From Candidatus Dormiibacterota bacterium (lineage in GTDB: Bacteria > Acidobacteriota > Polarisedimenticolia > Gp22-AA2): DNA of 64,000 nucleotides. The stretch is taken from positions 1 to 64,000 of the forward strand of contig DASQAT010000003.1 in assembly GCA_035635555.1 (NCBI GenBank). The letters are read 5' to 3'. Positions within the stretch are counted from its first letter, which is position 1, and each line of letters begins with the position of its first letter. Under the pieces are notes generated by a model. It did no database searches and had not been told where the DNA came from. It was given only the letters and a program-made list of their open reading frames with translations. This document shows positions 49,886 through 59,580 of the stretch, in pieces. The position numbers were made by a program, and so were the translations under genes.

Positions 49886-50632
49886 TCACGTTCTCTCCTC
49901 GTAGAGGACCCTCTCGAGGCAGAGTCCGCGCGCCGGGGCGACCGGCCCCGCGCGCCCGCGGTCCCTGGCCGCAAGGATCTGTGGAACGGCGCCTGCGTCC
50001 AGCTGTCCCCGTCCGGCGAGGAGCAGGGTGCCGGCGAGGGTGCGCACCATGTGACGCAGGAACCCGTTTCCCACGACGCGGTAATGCACTTCCGGACCGT
50101 GCTCCGTGACTTCCGACAGCGTCAGGGTGCGGACCTTGTCCTCGATCTCGGATTTCGCGGGACAGAACGAGGTGAAGTCGTGCGTCCCCACGAAGTGCGC
50201 GGCGGCCCTGCGCATCGCCTCGACATCGAGCCGCCCCCGCACGTGCGCGACGAAGGGGGCGTCGAAGGGAGACACGACCTCCGCCCGCGAGACCCGGTAG
50301 AGATACTCCTTGCCGCGCGCGTCGGCCCGCGCGTGGAAGGACTCCGGCACTTCCTCGACGCGAATCACGGCGATGTCCACGGGGAGCCGGGCGTTCAATC
50401 CGCGCCGCAGTCCCTCCACCGGGATGCGCCCGCCGGTCACGAAATTGCCTACCTGGCCGCGGGCGTGCACGCCGGCGTCGGTGCGGCCCGCCCCGGCTAT
50501 TCGCACAGGCTCCTGCAGCATCCGGCCGATGCGCTCCTCGAGGATCCCCTGCACCGTCGGACATCCCGGCTGGACCTGCCAGCCGGCGAAGCGCGTGCCG
50601 ACGTACGACACGACGATCTTGAGGTTACGCAC
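49886..50632 (-). CDS. truA: tRNA pseudouridine(38-40) synthase
   Basis: 248 residues. KIVVSYVGTRFAGWQVQPGC, then the catalytic Asp in RIAGAGRTDAGVHARGQV, RVSRAEVVSPFDAPFVAHV, and VVGNGFLRHMVRTLAGTLLL. It isomerises uridines at 38-40 in the anticodon arm of many tRNAs. A -10-like TATAAT occurs on this strand at 50656-50661, about 25 bases before the start, with no good -35. Stands alone, 80 bases upstream of uppS. Confidence 0.94.
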   Translation of the reverse strand: MRNLKIVVSYVGTRFAGWQVQPGCPTVQGILEERIGRMLQEPVRIAGAGRTDAGVHARGQVGNFVTGGRIPVEGLRRGLNARLPVDIAVIRVEEVPESFHARADARGKEYLYRVSRAEVVSPFDAPFVAHVRGRLDVEAMRRAAAHFVGTHDFTSFCPAKSEIEDKVRTLTLSEVTEHGPEVHYRVVGNGFLRHMVRTLAGTLLLAGRGQLDAGAVPQILAARDRGRAGPVAPARGLCLERVLYEERT

Positions 50633-50690
50633 GTCCGGCCACCCGCACCCGGCGCATTATAGCCGCCCTCCGCTCCGGACCCCGGACCGT

Positions 50691-50719
50691 TTGACCGCCC
50701 CGAAGACGGCCGGTATAAT
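50691..50719 (+). promoter_or_regulatory. Sigma-70 promoter of the GWxTD protein gene
   Basis: TTGACC, 17 bp, TATAAT: a perfect -10 and five of six at -35, about 45 bases before the ATG. Among the strongest consensus matches in the window. Confidence 0.8.
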
Positions 50720-50761
50720 CTCGCACCTCCCGGGAAGCAGGATCGAGACACTCACGAGGTG

Positions 50762-52243
50762 ATGATGACGATCTTCCGCCGTTTCGAGACCCTGTTCCTG
50801 CTGCTCGCCGCCGTCCTTGTGCTTGCCGCCGGCCCCCCCGACTACAAGACGCCGGGGAAGGACTGGGCGAAGGGCCCGGTGAAGTGGATCATGACCGAGG
50901 ACGAGGAGAAGGAGTGGAAGAAGCTGCGCACCGACGATGAGCGCGCCGCCTTCGTGAAGGCGTTCTGGGACAAGCGCGATCCCACGCCGGGGACGCCGGA
51001 AAACGAATATCAGGCGGTTTTCTGGAAAAAGGTCGAGGAGGCGGACAAGAGATTCAAATCGATCACCGGCCCGGGCTGCCTCACGGACATGGGACGCACC
51101 TACCTCCTGCTGGGATCCCCCACCAAGGCGGACAAGGACACGCGCGGTCGGAACATCTGGACCTACGACCCGAACGAAGTCACCGGGATCAAGGCGCACC
51201 TCGATCTGATGTTCGCGGGCGGCGGGGCGGCGCCGCTCCTCCTGGACCGCAAGAAGCTCGAGGAGTATGTCGCGACCCACCCCGAGACGCGCGGTATCGG
51301 CTGGAAAATCCCCGCGGCGCAGACGGCGGAGGCCCTGCCGGACGTCCCGACCGCGACGACCCGGAAGCCGGAGGAGGACCTGACGCCCGAGAGCAAGCGG
51401 CAGATCCCGATCCTCCAGGATCTCCTCGCCAAGGGGGGCGGCCGGACCGACGTGCCGTTCCAGATCGGCATCGACTCGTACGCCGCCGCGGACGGCACGA
51501 CGCTGAGCGTCATCACCATCGAGACCCCGCGCGAGGCGGCCCACGGGAGCGGCGACGCAGCCCTGCACCCGTTCGCACGCATCGAGCCGGCGGGCGAGGG
51601 AAAGCCGGTCAACCTCACCGGCGACCTCCCCTTCGTCCCGTCGTCCCCCGGCGAGGCGCCGCCGGCGTCCTTCGTCTACCAGGCGCGTCACAATCTGGCG
51701 CCGGGCAGCTACCGGCTCGCCGTCGTGGTCGAGGACAAGGTCGTCCCCGGGCAGATGGGAACGCTGGTCAAGACGATCGACGTGCCGGATTTCCGAGAGA
51801 AGGACCTGCGCATGAGCAGCGTGGCGCTGCTCGCCGGATTCAAGCACCTCGATCCCGGCCAGGACCCCGACGAGAAGTCGCACGCAGGACCCTACGTCCT
51901 GGGGTCGTTCCGTCTCGTGCCCCGCGCCTCAGCCGTCCTGACGAAGAACGAAGCGGTGACCTTCTACTACCAGGTCTATAACCCCGCGAGCGATCCGGCC
52001 GCCGGCCACCCCAGCCTGGAATCGATCGTCACGTTCTTCCTGAAGGACGGAGCCGGCTGGAAGCGCTACCGGCCGCCGGTGGTCCGCCCGCTCGCCGGCC
52101 AGGTCGATCTCTATTCGATCGACCTGAAGGATCTCCTGGCGCCGAACCAGCCGCTGCCGGTCGACTTCAAGATGGAGATGAAGCTCCTGGACAAGATCGG
52201 CGGGAAGGAGCTGGACCGCGATGTCTTCTTCACGGTCCGCTGA
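50762..52243 (+). CDS. GWxTD domain-containing secreted protein
   Basis: About 493 residues; two adjacent ATGs follow GAGGTG, so the exact start may be one codon later. A signal peptide (FETLFLLLAAVLVLAAG) is followed by the GWxTD-type module: KGPVKWIMTEDEEKEWKKL, FWDKRDPTPGTPENEY, RTYLLLGSPTKADKD and TYDPNEV. The C-terminal half is beta-rich (YQARHNLAPGSYRLAVVVED). GWxTD proteins are abundant in Acidobacteriota and relatives; no activity is established. Location would be periplasm or surface. Confidence 0.82.
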   Translation: MMTIFRRFETLFLLLAAVLVLAAGPPDYKTPGKDWAKGPVKWIMTEDEEKEWKKLRTDDERAAFVKAFWDKRDPTPGTPENEYQAVFWKKVEEADKRFKSITGPGCLTDMGRTYLLLGSPTKADKDTRGRNIWTYDPNEVTGIKAHLDLMFAGGGAAPLLLDRKKLEEYVATHPETRGIGWKIPAAQTAEALPDVPTATTRKPEEDLTPESKRQIPILQDLLAKGGGRTDVPFQIGIDSYAAADGTTLSVITIETPREAAHGSGDAALHPFARIEPAGEGKPVNLTGDLPFVPSSPGEAPPASFVYQARHNLAPGSYRLAVVVEDKVVPGQMGTLVKTIDVPDFREKDLRMSSVALLAGFKHLDPGQDPDEKSHAGPYVLGSFRLVPRASAVLTKNEAVTFYYQVYNPASDPAAGHPSLESIVTFFLKDGAGWKRYRPPVVRPLAGQVDLYSIDLKDLLAPNQPLPVDFKMEMKLLDKIGGKELDRDVFFTVR

Positions 52244-53141
52244 CGGCGAGACGGAGTGACGCGGTATCGAGCCTCACTGTTCGTCCGAGGGGTAGCGTGG
52301 TCTTACCGGCGCAGTGACCCGCCGGGAAGTCGATGACCACCGGGAATCGCGTGCCCTCGAGGTGCCTGTCCAGGATGTCGCGCAGCGGCATGTCGTTTTC
52401 AGGATCCTGGGCCGCGCAATCGACCAGGCGGCCGACCACCATCCCGCGCAGGTTCTTCAACCGTCCGGACAGCCGGAGGTGGCCTAGCATCCGATCGATC
52501 CGGTACGGCTCCTCGTGGACCTCCTCCCAGAACAGGATCGCGCCGTCCAGCGGCGGCTCGTAGGGCGTCCCCACCAGGCCGACCAGGAGCGACAGGCAGC
52601 CTCCGACGAGAGTCCCCTCCCCGTCGCCGCCCGCGTGGATCGACGATGCCGGGAGCGGCCAGGACAGGTCGCTCCCGCCCCCCGACAGGGCCTTCCAGAG
52701 AAACGCCTCGTCGAACAGGGCGGGGTCTCCCAGCTCGGAGACCAAAGGCCCGTGCCAGGTGGCCAGTCGCGCCGTTCTCAGGACCGCCGCGTGCAGGATC
52801 GTGATGTCGCTGTATCCGATCAACGCCTTCGGGTGCCGCCGCAGGGGATCCAGATCCAGCCCGGCGACGAGGCGGGCGCTGCCGTACCCGCCGCGCGCGC
52901 ACCAGATGCCCCTGATCGTCGGGTCCTCCACGAAGGCGGCGAGATCCTCGAGTCTCTCGCGATCGGTCCCAGCCAGGTAGGCCTTGCGCCGATGCAGGTT
53001 CCTCCCGAGGACCGGCAGGAATCCGCGCGCCTCGAGGTAGGACAGGCCGCGCCCGAGCGCCTCCGCCCGGATCGGCCCGCCCGGAGCGGCGACACCGATC
53101 CGGTCGCCCGGTTGCAGGGGCGGCGGCAGGAGCGGCTTCAA
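52230..53141 (-). CDS. ldcA: LD-carboxypeptidase (muramoyltetrapeptide carboxypeptidase)
   Basis: 303 residues. LQPGDRIGVAAPGGPIRAE, WCARGGYGSARLVAGLDLD with the GGYG nucleophile region, LIGYSDITILHAAVLRTA, and ILFWEEVHEEPYRIDRMLGH. It removes the terminal D-Ala from tetrapeptides during murein recycling in the cytoplasm. Overlaps the M20 gene by 4 bases (operon) and the convergent GWxTD gene by 14. Confidence 0.92.
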   Translation of the reverse strand: MKPLLPPPLQPGDRIGVAAPGGPIRAEALGRGLSYLEARGFLPVLGRNLHRRKAYLAGTDRERLEDLAAFVEDPTIRGIWCARGGYGSARLVAGLDLDPLRRHPKALIGYSDITILHAAVLRTARLATWHGPLVSELGDPALFDEAFLWKALSGGGSDLSWPLPASSIHAGGDGEGTLVGGCLSLLVGLVGTPYEPPLDGAILFWEEVHEEPYRIDRMLGHLRLSGRLKNLRGMVVGRLVDCAAQDPENDMPLRDILDRHLEGTRFPVVIDFPAGHCAGKTTLPLGRTVRLDTASLRLAVSGP

Positions 53142-54340
53142 CGCTTCCTCCGCCGGACGCTCCGGAGGAAGATCTGGAACTCGTGCCGGGCCCGCCGCAG
53201 CGTGTCGTGATCCGCCATCACCACGAATCCGACCCTCGCCAGGGCCCGCATCGCCACGCGCAGACCGGAGCGGCCGCGTGGTCCGCCCGCGAGCCGCGCG
53301 AAACCGCGCGAGTGCAGCGGGACCGAGCGCGGCGCGATGGCGACGTAGGGATGGATCGAGGGCACGACCTGGCTGACGTTGCCCATGTCGAGCGAGCCCA
53401 TCTTCTTGCGCGGGGCATCGACGGTCCTCCGGCCCAGCCTCCGCAGCTCCCTCTTGAAGAGGTCGGCCAGCACCCGGTTGGTGATCATCTCCGCGTAGGG
53501 GTGGTCGAGCGACTGGATCGAATAGCGGGCGCCCGTGAGCCGCGCCGCGTCGCTCACCGCGCCGCGGAAACGCTCCTCCACCCGCGCCAGGGTGGCCAGG
53601 TCCCGCGCCCGCAGGGTGAACCGGCCCACGGCCCGGTCCGGAACGATGTTGGCCCGTTTCCCGCCCTCGATGATCACGCCCGGCATGCGCACCTCGCGCG
53701 GCAGGCGGTGCCGCAGCCGGTGCACTTCAATGAACAGACGGATCAGGGCGTCGAGGGCGTTGATCCCCTTCTCGGGCGACGAGACGGCGTGCGACGAGCG
53801 TCCATGGAACGTCACCTGGAGAGAATGGCAGGCGAGCGAGGTGGTGTAGACGCGGTTCTCCGTCGAAGGATGAAACATGAGGGCGCAGTCGACGCCGCGG
53901 AACACCCCCTTCTCGGTCATCAGCACCTTGCCGCCGATGGTCTCTTCCGCGGGCGTGCCGACCACGAGGATCTCGCCCGGCGATCCCGAGAGGGCGCGCG
54001 CCAGCGCCGCGCCCGCGCCCGCGGCCGCGGCGCCGATGAGATTGTGACCGCAGGCGTGTCCGAGCCCCGGCAGCGCATCGTACTCCGCCAGGAATGCGAC
54101 CCGCGGTCCGCCGCGCCCCAGCCTCCGGCGCGCCAGAAACGCCGTCGGCAGCCCGGCGACTCCGCGGCGCACCGTGAAGCCCTCGCGCTCGAGGAAGCGC
54201 GCCACCAGACGGGACGATTCGAATTCTTCCAGGCTGAGCTCGGCGCGACGGTGCAGCGACCGGCTGAGCGCCTCCACCGAAGGACGCAGGCGGGCGACCG
54301 CGCGATCGAGCCGGGCTCTCAGCGGGTCAGACGCGGGCAT
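53138..54340 (-). CDS. M20-family metallo-amidohydrolase
   Basis: 400 residues. Zinc-binding residues in AFLAEYDALPGLGHACGHNLI, VVGTPAEETIGGKVLMTEKG, and a late His. The dimerisation domain (GRSSHAVSSPEKGINALDALI) is intact. This subgroup (AbgB/HipO-like) hydrolyses N-acyl amino acids or peptides; the substrate is unknown. Coupled to ldcA, so a role in recycling cell-wall-derived peptides is plausible but inferred. Confidence 0.85.
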   Translation of the reverse strand: MPASDPLRARLDRAVARLRPSVEALSRSLHRRAELSLEEFESSRLVARFLEREGFTVRRGVAGLPTAFLARRRLGRGGPRVAFLAEYDALPGLGHACGHNLIGAAAAGAGAALARALSGSPGEILVVGTPAEETIGGKVLMTEKGVFRGVDCALMFHPSTENRVYTTSLACHSLQVTFHGRSSHAVSSPEKGINALDALIRLFIEVHRLRHRLPREVRMPGVIIEGGKRANIVPDRAVGRFTLRARDLATLARVEERFRGAVSDAARLTGARYSIQSLDHPYAEMITNRVLADLFKRELRRLGRRTVDAPRKKMGSLDMGNVSQVVPSIHPYVAIAPRSVPLHSRGFARLAGGPRGRSGLRVAMRALARVGFVVMADHDTLRRARHEFQIFLRSVRRRKR

Positions 54341-54391
54341 GGCGGACTCTCACCTGGGAAAAACGGTACGTGCGCCTGCCGCTTCGAGATT

Positions 54392-54834
<443 letters not shown>

Positions 54835-54840
54835 GCCGTG

Positions 54841-54870
54841 ATCTTAACAAAGCCGCGGATCGCCGCGCAA
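54841..54870 (-). promoter_or_regulatory. Promoter of rnpB
   Basis: Minus strand TTGCGC, 18 bp, TAAGAT, placing the transcription start at about 54834, the first base of the predicted P1 helix. Confidence 0.65.
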
Positions 54871-54912
54871 CAACGCGTGCTACGATACAGCCCCGCGCGG
54901 TTCGGAGACCGG

Positions 54913-56256
54913 ATGCCCGGCGACATCACTCTCGAGAAAGACATTCCCTGCAGCGTCGAGGCCGAGCGCTCCGTCCTCGGCGCCATCCTCATCGAAAACA
55001 CCGCCATCAACCGCGCCCAGGAGATCCTCAAGGAGGAGGATTTCTACCGGGAGCCGCACCGGAAGATCTTCAAGGTGATGTCCGATCTCTCGGAGAAGAC
55101 GACCGCGATCGATCCGGTCACCGTCAAGGAGGAGCTGTCGCGTGCCGGCGTCCTGGAGGCGGTGGGCGGTCCGGCCTATATCGCGTCCCTTCTGGACGGG
55201 GTGCCGCGCTCGGCGAACGTGGAGTACTACGCCCGGATCGTCAAGGAGAAGTCGATCCTGCGCAATCTCATCGTGGCGGGCGGCCGGATCGTCTCGACCG
55301 CTTACGAAGCCAGCCAGGATCCCGACGACATCCTCGATCAGTCGGAGCGCATGATCTTCCAGATCGCCCAGGACCGGCTGCGCGAAGGGTTCGTCCCGAT
55401 GAAGACGATCGCCGACCAGAGCCTGAAGGCGATCGAGGAGCTCGCCGAGAGGCGCGAGCTGATCACCGGTCTCGCCACCGGGTACCGGCTGCTGGACGAG
55501 TACACCTCCGGCCTGCAGGCGGCCGATCTGATCGTGCTGGCGGCCCGTCCCGGCATGGGCAAGACTTCGTTCGCCCTCAACATCGCTCAGCACGTCGGGC
55601 TGCGTGAAGGGAAGCGCGTCGGCATCTTCTCGCTGGAGATGACGCGCGAGCAGCTCTTTCTGCGGATGCTGACCGGCCTGGCCAGGGTCGACAGCCACCG
55701 CCTGCGCACCGGACGACTGACCAAGGAGGAATGGAAGCAGCTCACCCGGGCGTTCGGCGAGCTGGCCGGGGCCCGCGCGTTCATCGACGACAAGGCCGGG
55801 ATCTCCGTTCTCGAGATGCGCGCGCAGAGCCGTCGACTGAAGATGGAGCAGGGGCTCGATCTGGTGGTCATCGACTACATGCAGCTCATCCGGAGCCGGG
55901 GACGCTTCGAGAACCGGCAGCAGGAGATGGCGGAGATCTCCCGCTCGCTGAAGGAGCTCGCCAAGGAGCTCAACGTGCCGGTCATCGCCGTCTCGCAGCT
56001 GTCGCGCGCCCCCGAGCAGCGCGGCGAGAAAGGCCGGCCGCAGCTCTCGGACCTGCGCGAATCGGGGGCGATCGAGCAGGACGCCGACGTCGTCCTCCTC
56101 CTGTACCGCGAGGAGATGTACAAGCCGACGGAGGAAAACCGCGGCATCGCCACGGTGATCATCGCCAAGCAGAGGAACGGTCCGACGGCCGAGTTCGACA
56201 TGGCGTTCATCCGCGAGTACACGCGCTTCGAGGATCTGGAGCGTCAGCCCGGGTGA
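54913..56256 (+). CDS. dnaB: Replicative DNA helicase
   Basis: 447 residues from the ATG of MPGDITLEK; a longer in-frame reading crosses rnpB and was rejected. N-terminal domain (CSVEAERSVLGAILIENTAI), then the RecA-like core with Walker A LAARPGMGKTSFALN, Walker B DLVVIDYMQLIR, and QLSRAPEQRGEKGRPQLSDL. It unwinds DNA at the replication fork as a hexamer. Ends overlapping the alr ATG by one base (TGATG); dnaB-alr is a common pair. Confidence 0.96.
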   Translation: MPGDITLEKDIPCSVEAERSVLGAILIENTAINRAQEILKEEDFYREPHRKIFKVMSDLSEKTTAIDPVTVKEELSRAGVLEAVGGPAYIASLLDGVPRSANVEYYARIVKEKSILRNLIVAGGRIVSTAYEASQDPDDILDQSERMIFQIAQDRLREGFVPMKTIADQSLKAIEELAERRELITGLATGYRLLDEYTSGLQAADLIVLAARPGMGKTSFALNIAQHVGLREGKRVGIFSLEMTREQLFLRMLTGLARVDSHRLRTGRLTKEEWKQLTRAFGELAGARAFIDDKAGISVLEMRAQSRRLKMEQGLDLVVIDYMQLIRSRGRFENRQQEMAEISRSLKELAKELNVPVIAVSQLSRAPEQRGEKGRPQLSDLRESGAIEQDADVVLLLYREEMYKPTEENRGIATVIIAKQRNGPTAEFDMAFIREYTRFEDLERQPG

Positions 56257-57419
56257 TGGCGAGCCTCGACGCGCACCGGCCCACCTGGGCGGAGATCGAC
56301 CTCGGCATCCTGGCGGCCAACCTCGGGGCGGTGCGCCGGCGCGTCGGCGGCCGGCCCGTCCTGGCCGTGGTCAAGGCCGACGCGTACGGGCACGGCGCCG
56401 TCGAGGTGGCGCGCGCCCTGCAGGAGGACGGAGTCGAACGGTTCGGTGTGGCGATCCCCGAAGAAGGGATCGAGCTGCGCCGGGCGGGGATCCGATCTCC
56501 GATCCTGGTGCTGGGCGGGTTCGCCCCGGCGCAGGCCGACCTCCTGCTGCAGCACGACCTGATCCCGGCAATCTACCGGCGCGACCAGGTGGAATCGCTG
56601 TCGTCGACGGCGGCTCGGCGGGGAGTGGTCGCGGCGGCGCATCTGAAAATTGACAGCGGGATGGGCCGTCTCGGTGTTCCCGCCGGGGACGTCCCGGCGT
56701 TCCTGGACATCCTCGGCAAGGCCTCCTCGATCCGGCTGACGGGGGCCTTCTCCCACTTCGCCGTGGCCGACGACCCCGCCGACCCGTTCACCCGCGAGCA
56801 GACCCGCCTGTTCCAGGAGGCGACCGCGGCCATCTGGGCCGCGGGGCTGAGGGCGGACGAGATCCACCTCGCCAACAGCGCCGCCATCATGGACCATCCC
56901 CCGGCCTGGATGACTCTCGTCCGTCCGGGCCTGATCCTTTACGGGTATCCCCCGTCGTCCCGGATGACGCCGCTTCCGGTCCGCCCGGTCCTGGCTCTCA
57001 GGACCCGCATCATCTATATAAAGGATATCCGCCCGGGGACCACCCTGGGTTACGGGCGCACGTATAAGGCGCTCCGCCCCACCCGGGTGGCCTCTCTGGC
57101 GCTCGGCTACGACGACGGGCTTCCGCGCCTGGTGTCCAACCGCGGCCACGTCCTGGTTCGCGGCCGTCGGGCCCCCATCGTCGGTCGAGTCAGCATGGAC
57201 CTGACGACCGTCGATGTGACGGACGTCCCCGCGGCCGCGCTGGGAGACGAGGTCACGGTGATCGGCGCCTCCGGAGAGGAGACGCTCGGCGCCGACCAGA
57301 TCGCCGAGTGGGCCGAGACGATCTCCTGGGAGGTTCTGTGCGGGATCGGCTCCCGTGTGCCACGTCTCTACGTCCGCGGAACCGAGCGGCGGATCGTCTC
57401 ACGATTCGGAGAACTCTAG
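56256..57419 (+). CDS. alr: Alanine racemase
   Basis: 387 residues. The PLP lysine is in VLAVVKADAYGHGAVEVARA. Other landmarks are LKIDSGMGRLG, IHLANSAAIM, GYGRTYKA, and VGRVSMDLTTVDVTD with the conserved Met-Asp near the second catalytic residue. It interconverts L- and D-alanine for peptidoglycan. Directly coupled to dnaB. Full length for the family. Confidence 0.95.
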   Translation: MASLDAHRPTWAEIDLGILAANLGAVRRRVGGRPVLAVVKADAYGHGAVEVARALQEDGVERFGVAIPEEGIELRRAGIRSPILVLGGFAPAQADLLLQHDLIPAIYRRDQVESLSSTAARRGVVAAAHLKIDSGMGRLGVPAGDVPAFLDILGKASSIRLTGAFSHFAVADDPADPFTREQTRLFQEATAAIWAAGLRADEIHLANSAAIMDHPPAWMTLVRPGLILYGYPPSSRMTPLPVRPVLALRTRIIYIKDIRPGTTLGYGRTYKALRPTRVASLALGYDDGLPRLVSNRGHVLVRGRRAPIVGRVSMDLTTVDVTDVPAAALGDEVTVIGASGEETLGADQIAEWAETISWEVLCGIGSRVPRLYVRGTERRIVSRFGEL

Positions 57420-57517
57420 GAGCCTGTTCTAGTCTGGGCCGCGCCGAGACGCTATCATGATCCTGATGTCATAATGTCATAGGTCCGTCTGAACGGCCCG
57501 TTCCGGGCCGCAACGAG

Positions 57518-58558
57518 GTGAACGCTGTGGGAACATACGTGCTCCGGACGCTTCTCGTCGTCCTGTCCATCATCCTGGGCGCCCAGATCCGGCCCATCAC
57601 GCTCGAACCGCTCGACCTGACCGGTCTCGCCATCGGCGTCGTGTGCGCCGGGCTCATCCTCGGTCTCGAATACGTGCTGCGCGGTCTCGAGATGAACGCC
57701 CTTCTCGGCGGTCTCGCCGGTCTCCTGGTCGGGGGCGCGGCGGCCGGCGTCGTGGTGGCGCTCCTGCCCCTCGACATGTTCTCCTTCGCGCCGGCGATCG
57801 CCATCCAGGGGTTCATCGTCCTGCTGTTCGGATACACCGGAATGGCGATCGGCGCCGTGCGCGGCGAACGCTTCTCGCTCTCGAGCCTTCGCGCGGCCTG
57901 GTCCGAGGGCGGGCAGAGTCAGAACTTCAAGATCCTCGACACGAGCGTGATCATCGACGGGCGCATCGCCGACGTCTGCGAGACCGGATTCCTCGACGGG
58001 ACGCTGATCGTTCCGCAGTTCGTGCTGCGCGAGCTGCAGTACATCGCCGATTCGCAGGATTCCCTGAAGAGGAACCGAGGGCGCAAGGGACTGGACATCC
58101 TGCAACGCATCAAGAAGGGCCCCGACATCAAGGTCGTGATCTCCGAGGCCGAGTTCCCCGAGATCAAGGACGTCGACATGAAGCTCATCGAGCTGGCCAA
58201 GCAGCTCGGGGGCAAGATCATCACCAACGACTTCAATCTCAACAAGGTGGCCGAGCTGCGGGGCGTCCAGGTCCTCAACATCAACTCACTCGCCAACTCC
58301 CTCAAGCCGGTCGTGCTCCCGGGCGAGTCGATGAAGGTGTTCATCCTGAAGGAGGGCAAGGAGGCCAATCAGGGGGTCGGGTACCTGGACGACGGCACCA
58401 TGGTCGTGGTCGACAACGCCAAGCGGCACTTAGGCCGCAACATCGACATCACCGTGACGTCCGTCCTCCAGACCACGGCCGGCAAGATGTTCTTCGGCAA
58501 GTCCGACACGGCCGAGGAGGCCACCCCCATCGATCGGCCGCGCAGGACAGGCGCTTGA
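57518..58558 (+). CDS. PIN/TRAM domain membrane protein
   Basis: 346 residues, GTG start. Four N-terminal helices (to about residue 115), then a PIN domain: FKILDTSVIIDGRIADVCE with the first acidic cluster, IVPQFVLRELQYIADSQD, and IITNDFNLNKVAELRG with the last Asp. A C-terminal TRAM domain (GESMKVFILKEGKEANQGVG) should bind RNA. This is the YacL layout, presumed a membrane-tethered RNase; its target is unknown. Followed by a TPR gene whose TTG overlaps its stop. Confidence 0.9.
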   Translation: MNAVGTYVLRTLLVVLSIILGAQIRPITLEPLDLTGLAIGVVCAGLILGLEYVLRGLEMNALLGGLAGLLVGGAAAGVVVALLPLDMFSFAPAIAIQGFIVLLFGYTGMAIGAVRGERFSLSSLRAAWSEGGQSQNFKILDTSVIIDGRIADVCETGFLDGTLIVPQFVLRELQYIADSQDSLKRNRGRKGLDILQRIKKGPDIKVVISEAEFPEIKDVDMKLIELAKQLGGKIITNDFNLNKVAELRGVQVLNINSLANSLKPVVLPGESMKVFILKEGKEANQGVGYLDDGTMVVVDNAKRHLGRNIDITVTSVLQTTAGKMFFGKSDTAEEATPIDRPRRTGA

Positions 58559-59580
58559 AGCGGTCGCTGTCCCTTCTCCTGCTCGCCACGGCAGCGGCGG
58601 GCGCGCCGCTTCTCGCCGCCGACACGACGGCGCCCGCGCACGCCTACCTCGTCCTGCCTTTCGAGAACACGGCGGAGGACCGATCCCTCGACTGGCTGTC
58701 CACCGGCCTGGCCCATGCGCTGGAGGAATACATGCTGGGTTTCGGCCAGCAGGTGATGGACGACGAGGAGCGCTCGGTCCTCCTCGAGGGGAGCGGCATC
58801 CCGTCCGGAGCGCCCCTCGCCCTGGCAAGCGCCCTGGAGCTCGGACGCAAGACTCTGCAGCGACCGGGCGGCCCGCGATCCGACCGCCTGGTCCTCGGGC
58901 GCTTCAACCTGGACAAAGGGGACATCACGGTCGCCGCCCGGGTCATCGACATCAAGCAGGAGAAGGCCCGGCCCTGGGTGCAGCGCACCGGGCGTCTCAA
59001 GGACCTCCTGGAGGTGAACCGCAACCTGGCGGTGGCGCTGGCGCGTGATGAGAAGATCGCCCTGCCGGACAGCCGCTCGGATCTCCTCCGCCAGCAGTCG
59101 GAGGACGCGCCGCTCCTGGCGTTCGAGACCTACTGCCGCGCCATGGCCGAGAGCGATTCGAAGAAGCGGCTGCAGCTCCTGCGCAAGGCCCTGCAGCAGT
59201 ATCCGGGCTATCCGAAGGCGGCGTATCAGGCCGGCTCGCTCCTGACTCGCGAGGAGCGCTGGGAGGACGCGGCGGCGGTCCTGGGAAAGGCGTCGTCCGA
59301 CCCCTTTCCCTACGAGTCCGACTTTCACCTGCTCAACGCCCTCGTCGCGTTGCGTCGCAAGGACCCGCAGGGGGCGATGTCCGAGGCGCGCCACGCACTG
59401 TCGATCGCCGACACCGCGCGCGGCCACCTGCTGCTGGGCCGGGCCCTGCAGGCCACGGGCGACCGTGCCGCGGCGCTGGCCGAGCTGGAGAAGGCCAAGA
59501 CCGCCGATCCCACCGATGCCGAGATCGACGATCTGCGCCGGGCCCTCAACGAGGGGAAGAGCGAACGGAGGACCCCGTGA
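58555..59580 (+). CDS. Secreted TPR-repeat protein
   Basis: 341 residues, TTG start overlapping the PIN/TRAM stop. A signal peptide (LLLLATAAAGAPLLAA) is followed by a domain beginning AYLVLPFENTAEDRSLDWLS, the opening typical of CsgG/TolB-like N-terminal modules in TPR proteins. The C-terminal half contains three or four TPR-like repeats (YPKAAYQAGSLLTREERWED, ARGHLLLGRALQATGDRAAA). A periplasmic scaffold is likely; no partner is identifiable. Its stop overlaps the fhs GTG. Confidence 0.75.
   Translation: MKRSLSLLLLATAAAGAPLLAADTTAPAHAYLVLPFENTAEDRSLDWLSTGLAHALEEYMLGFGQQVMDDEERSVLLEGSGIPSGAPLALASALELGRKTLQRPGGPRSDRLVLGRFNLDKGDITVAARVIDIKQEKARPWVQRTGRLKDLLEVNRNLAVALARDEKIALPDSRSDLLRQQSEDAPLLAFETYCRAMAESDSKKRLQLLRKALQQYPGYPKAAYQAGSLLTREERWEDAAAVLGKASSDPFPYESDFHLLNALVALRRKDPQGAMSEARHALSIADTARGHLLLGRALQATGDRAAALAELEKAKTADPTDAEIDDLRRALNEGKSERRTP

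Noticed and set aside
57416-57432. Repeat CTAGGAGCCTGT shared with 41519-41530
   Set aside because: A 12-base match after two unrelated stops. Only the 41521 copy forms a hairpin. Too short to call an element.
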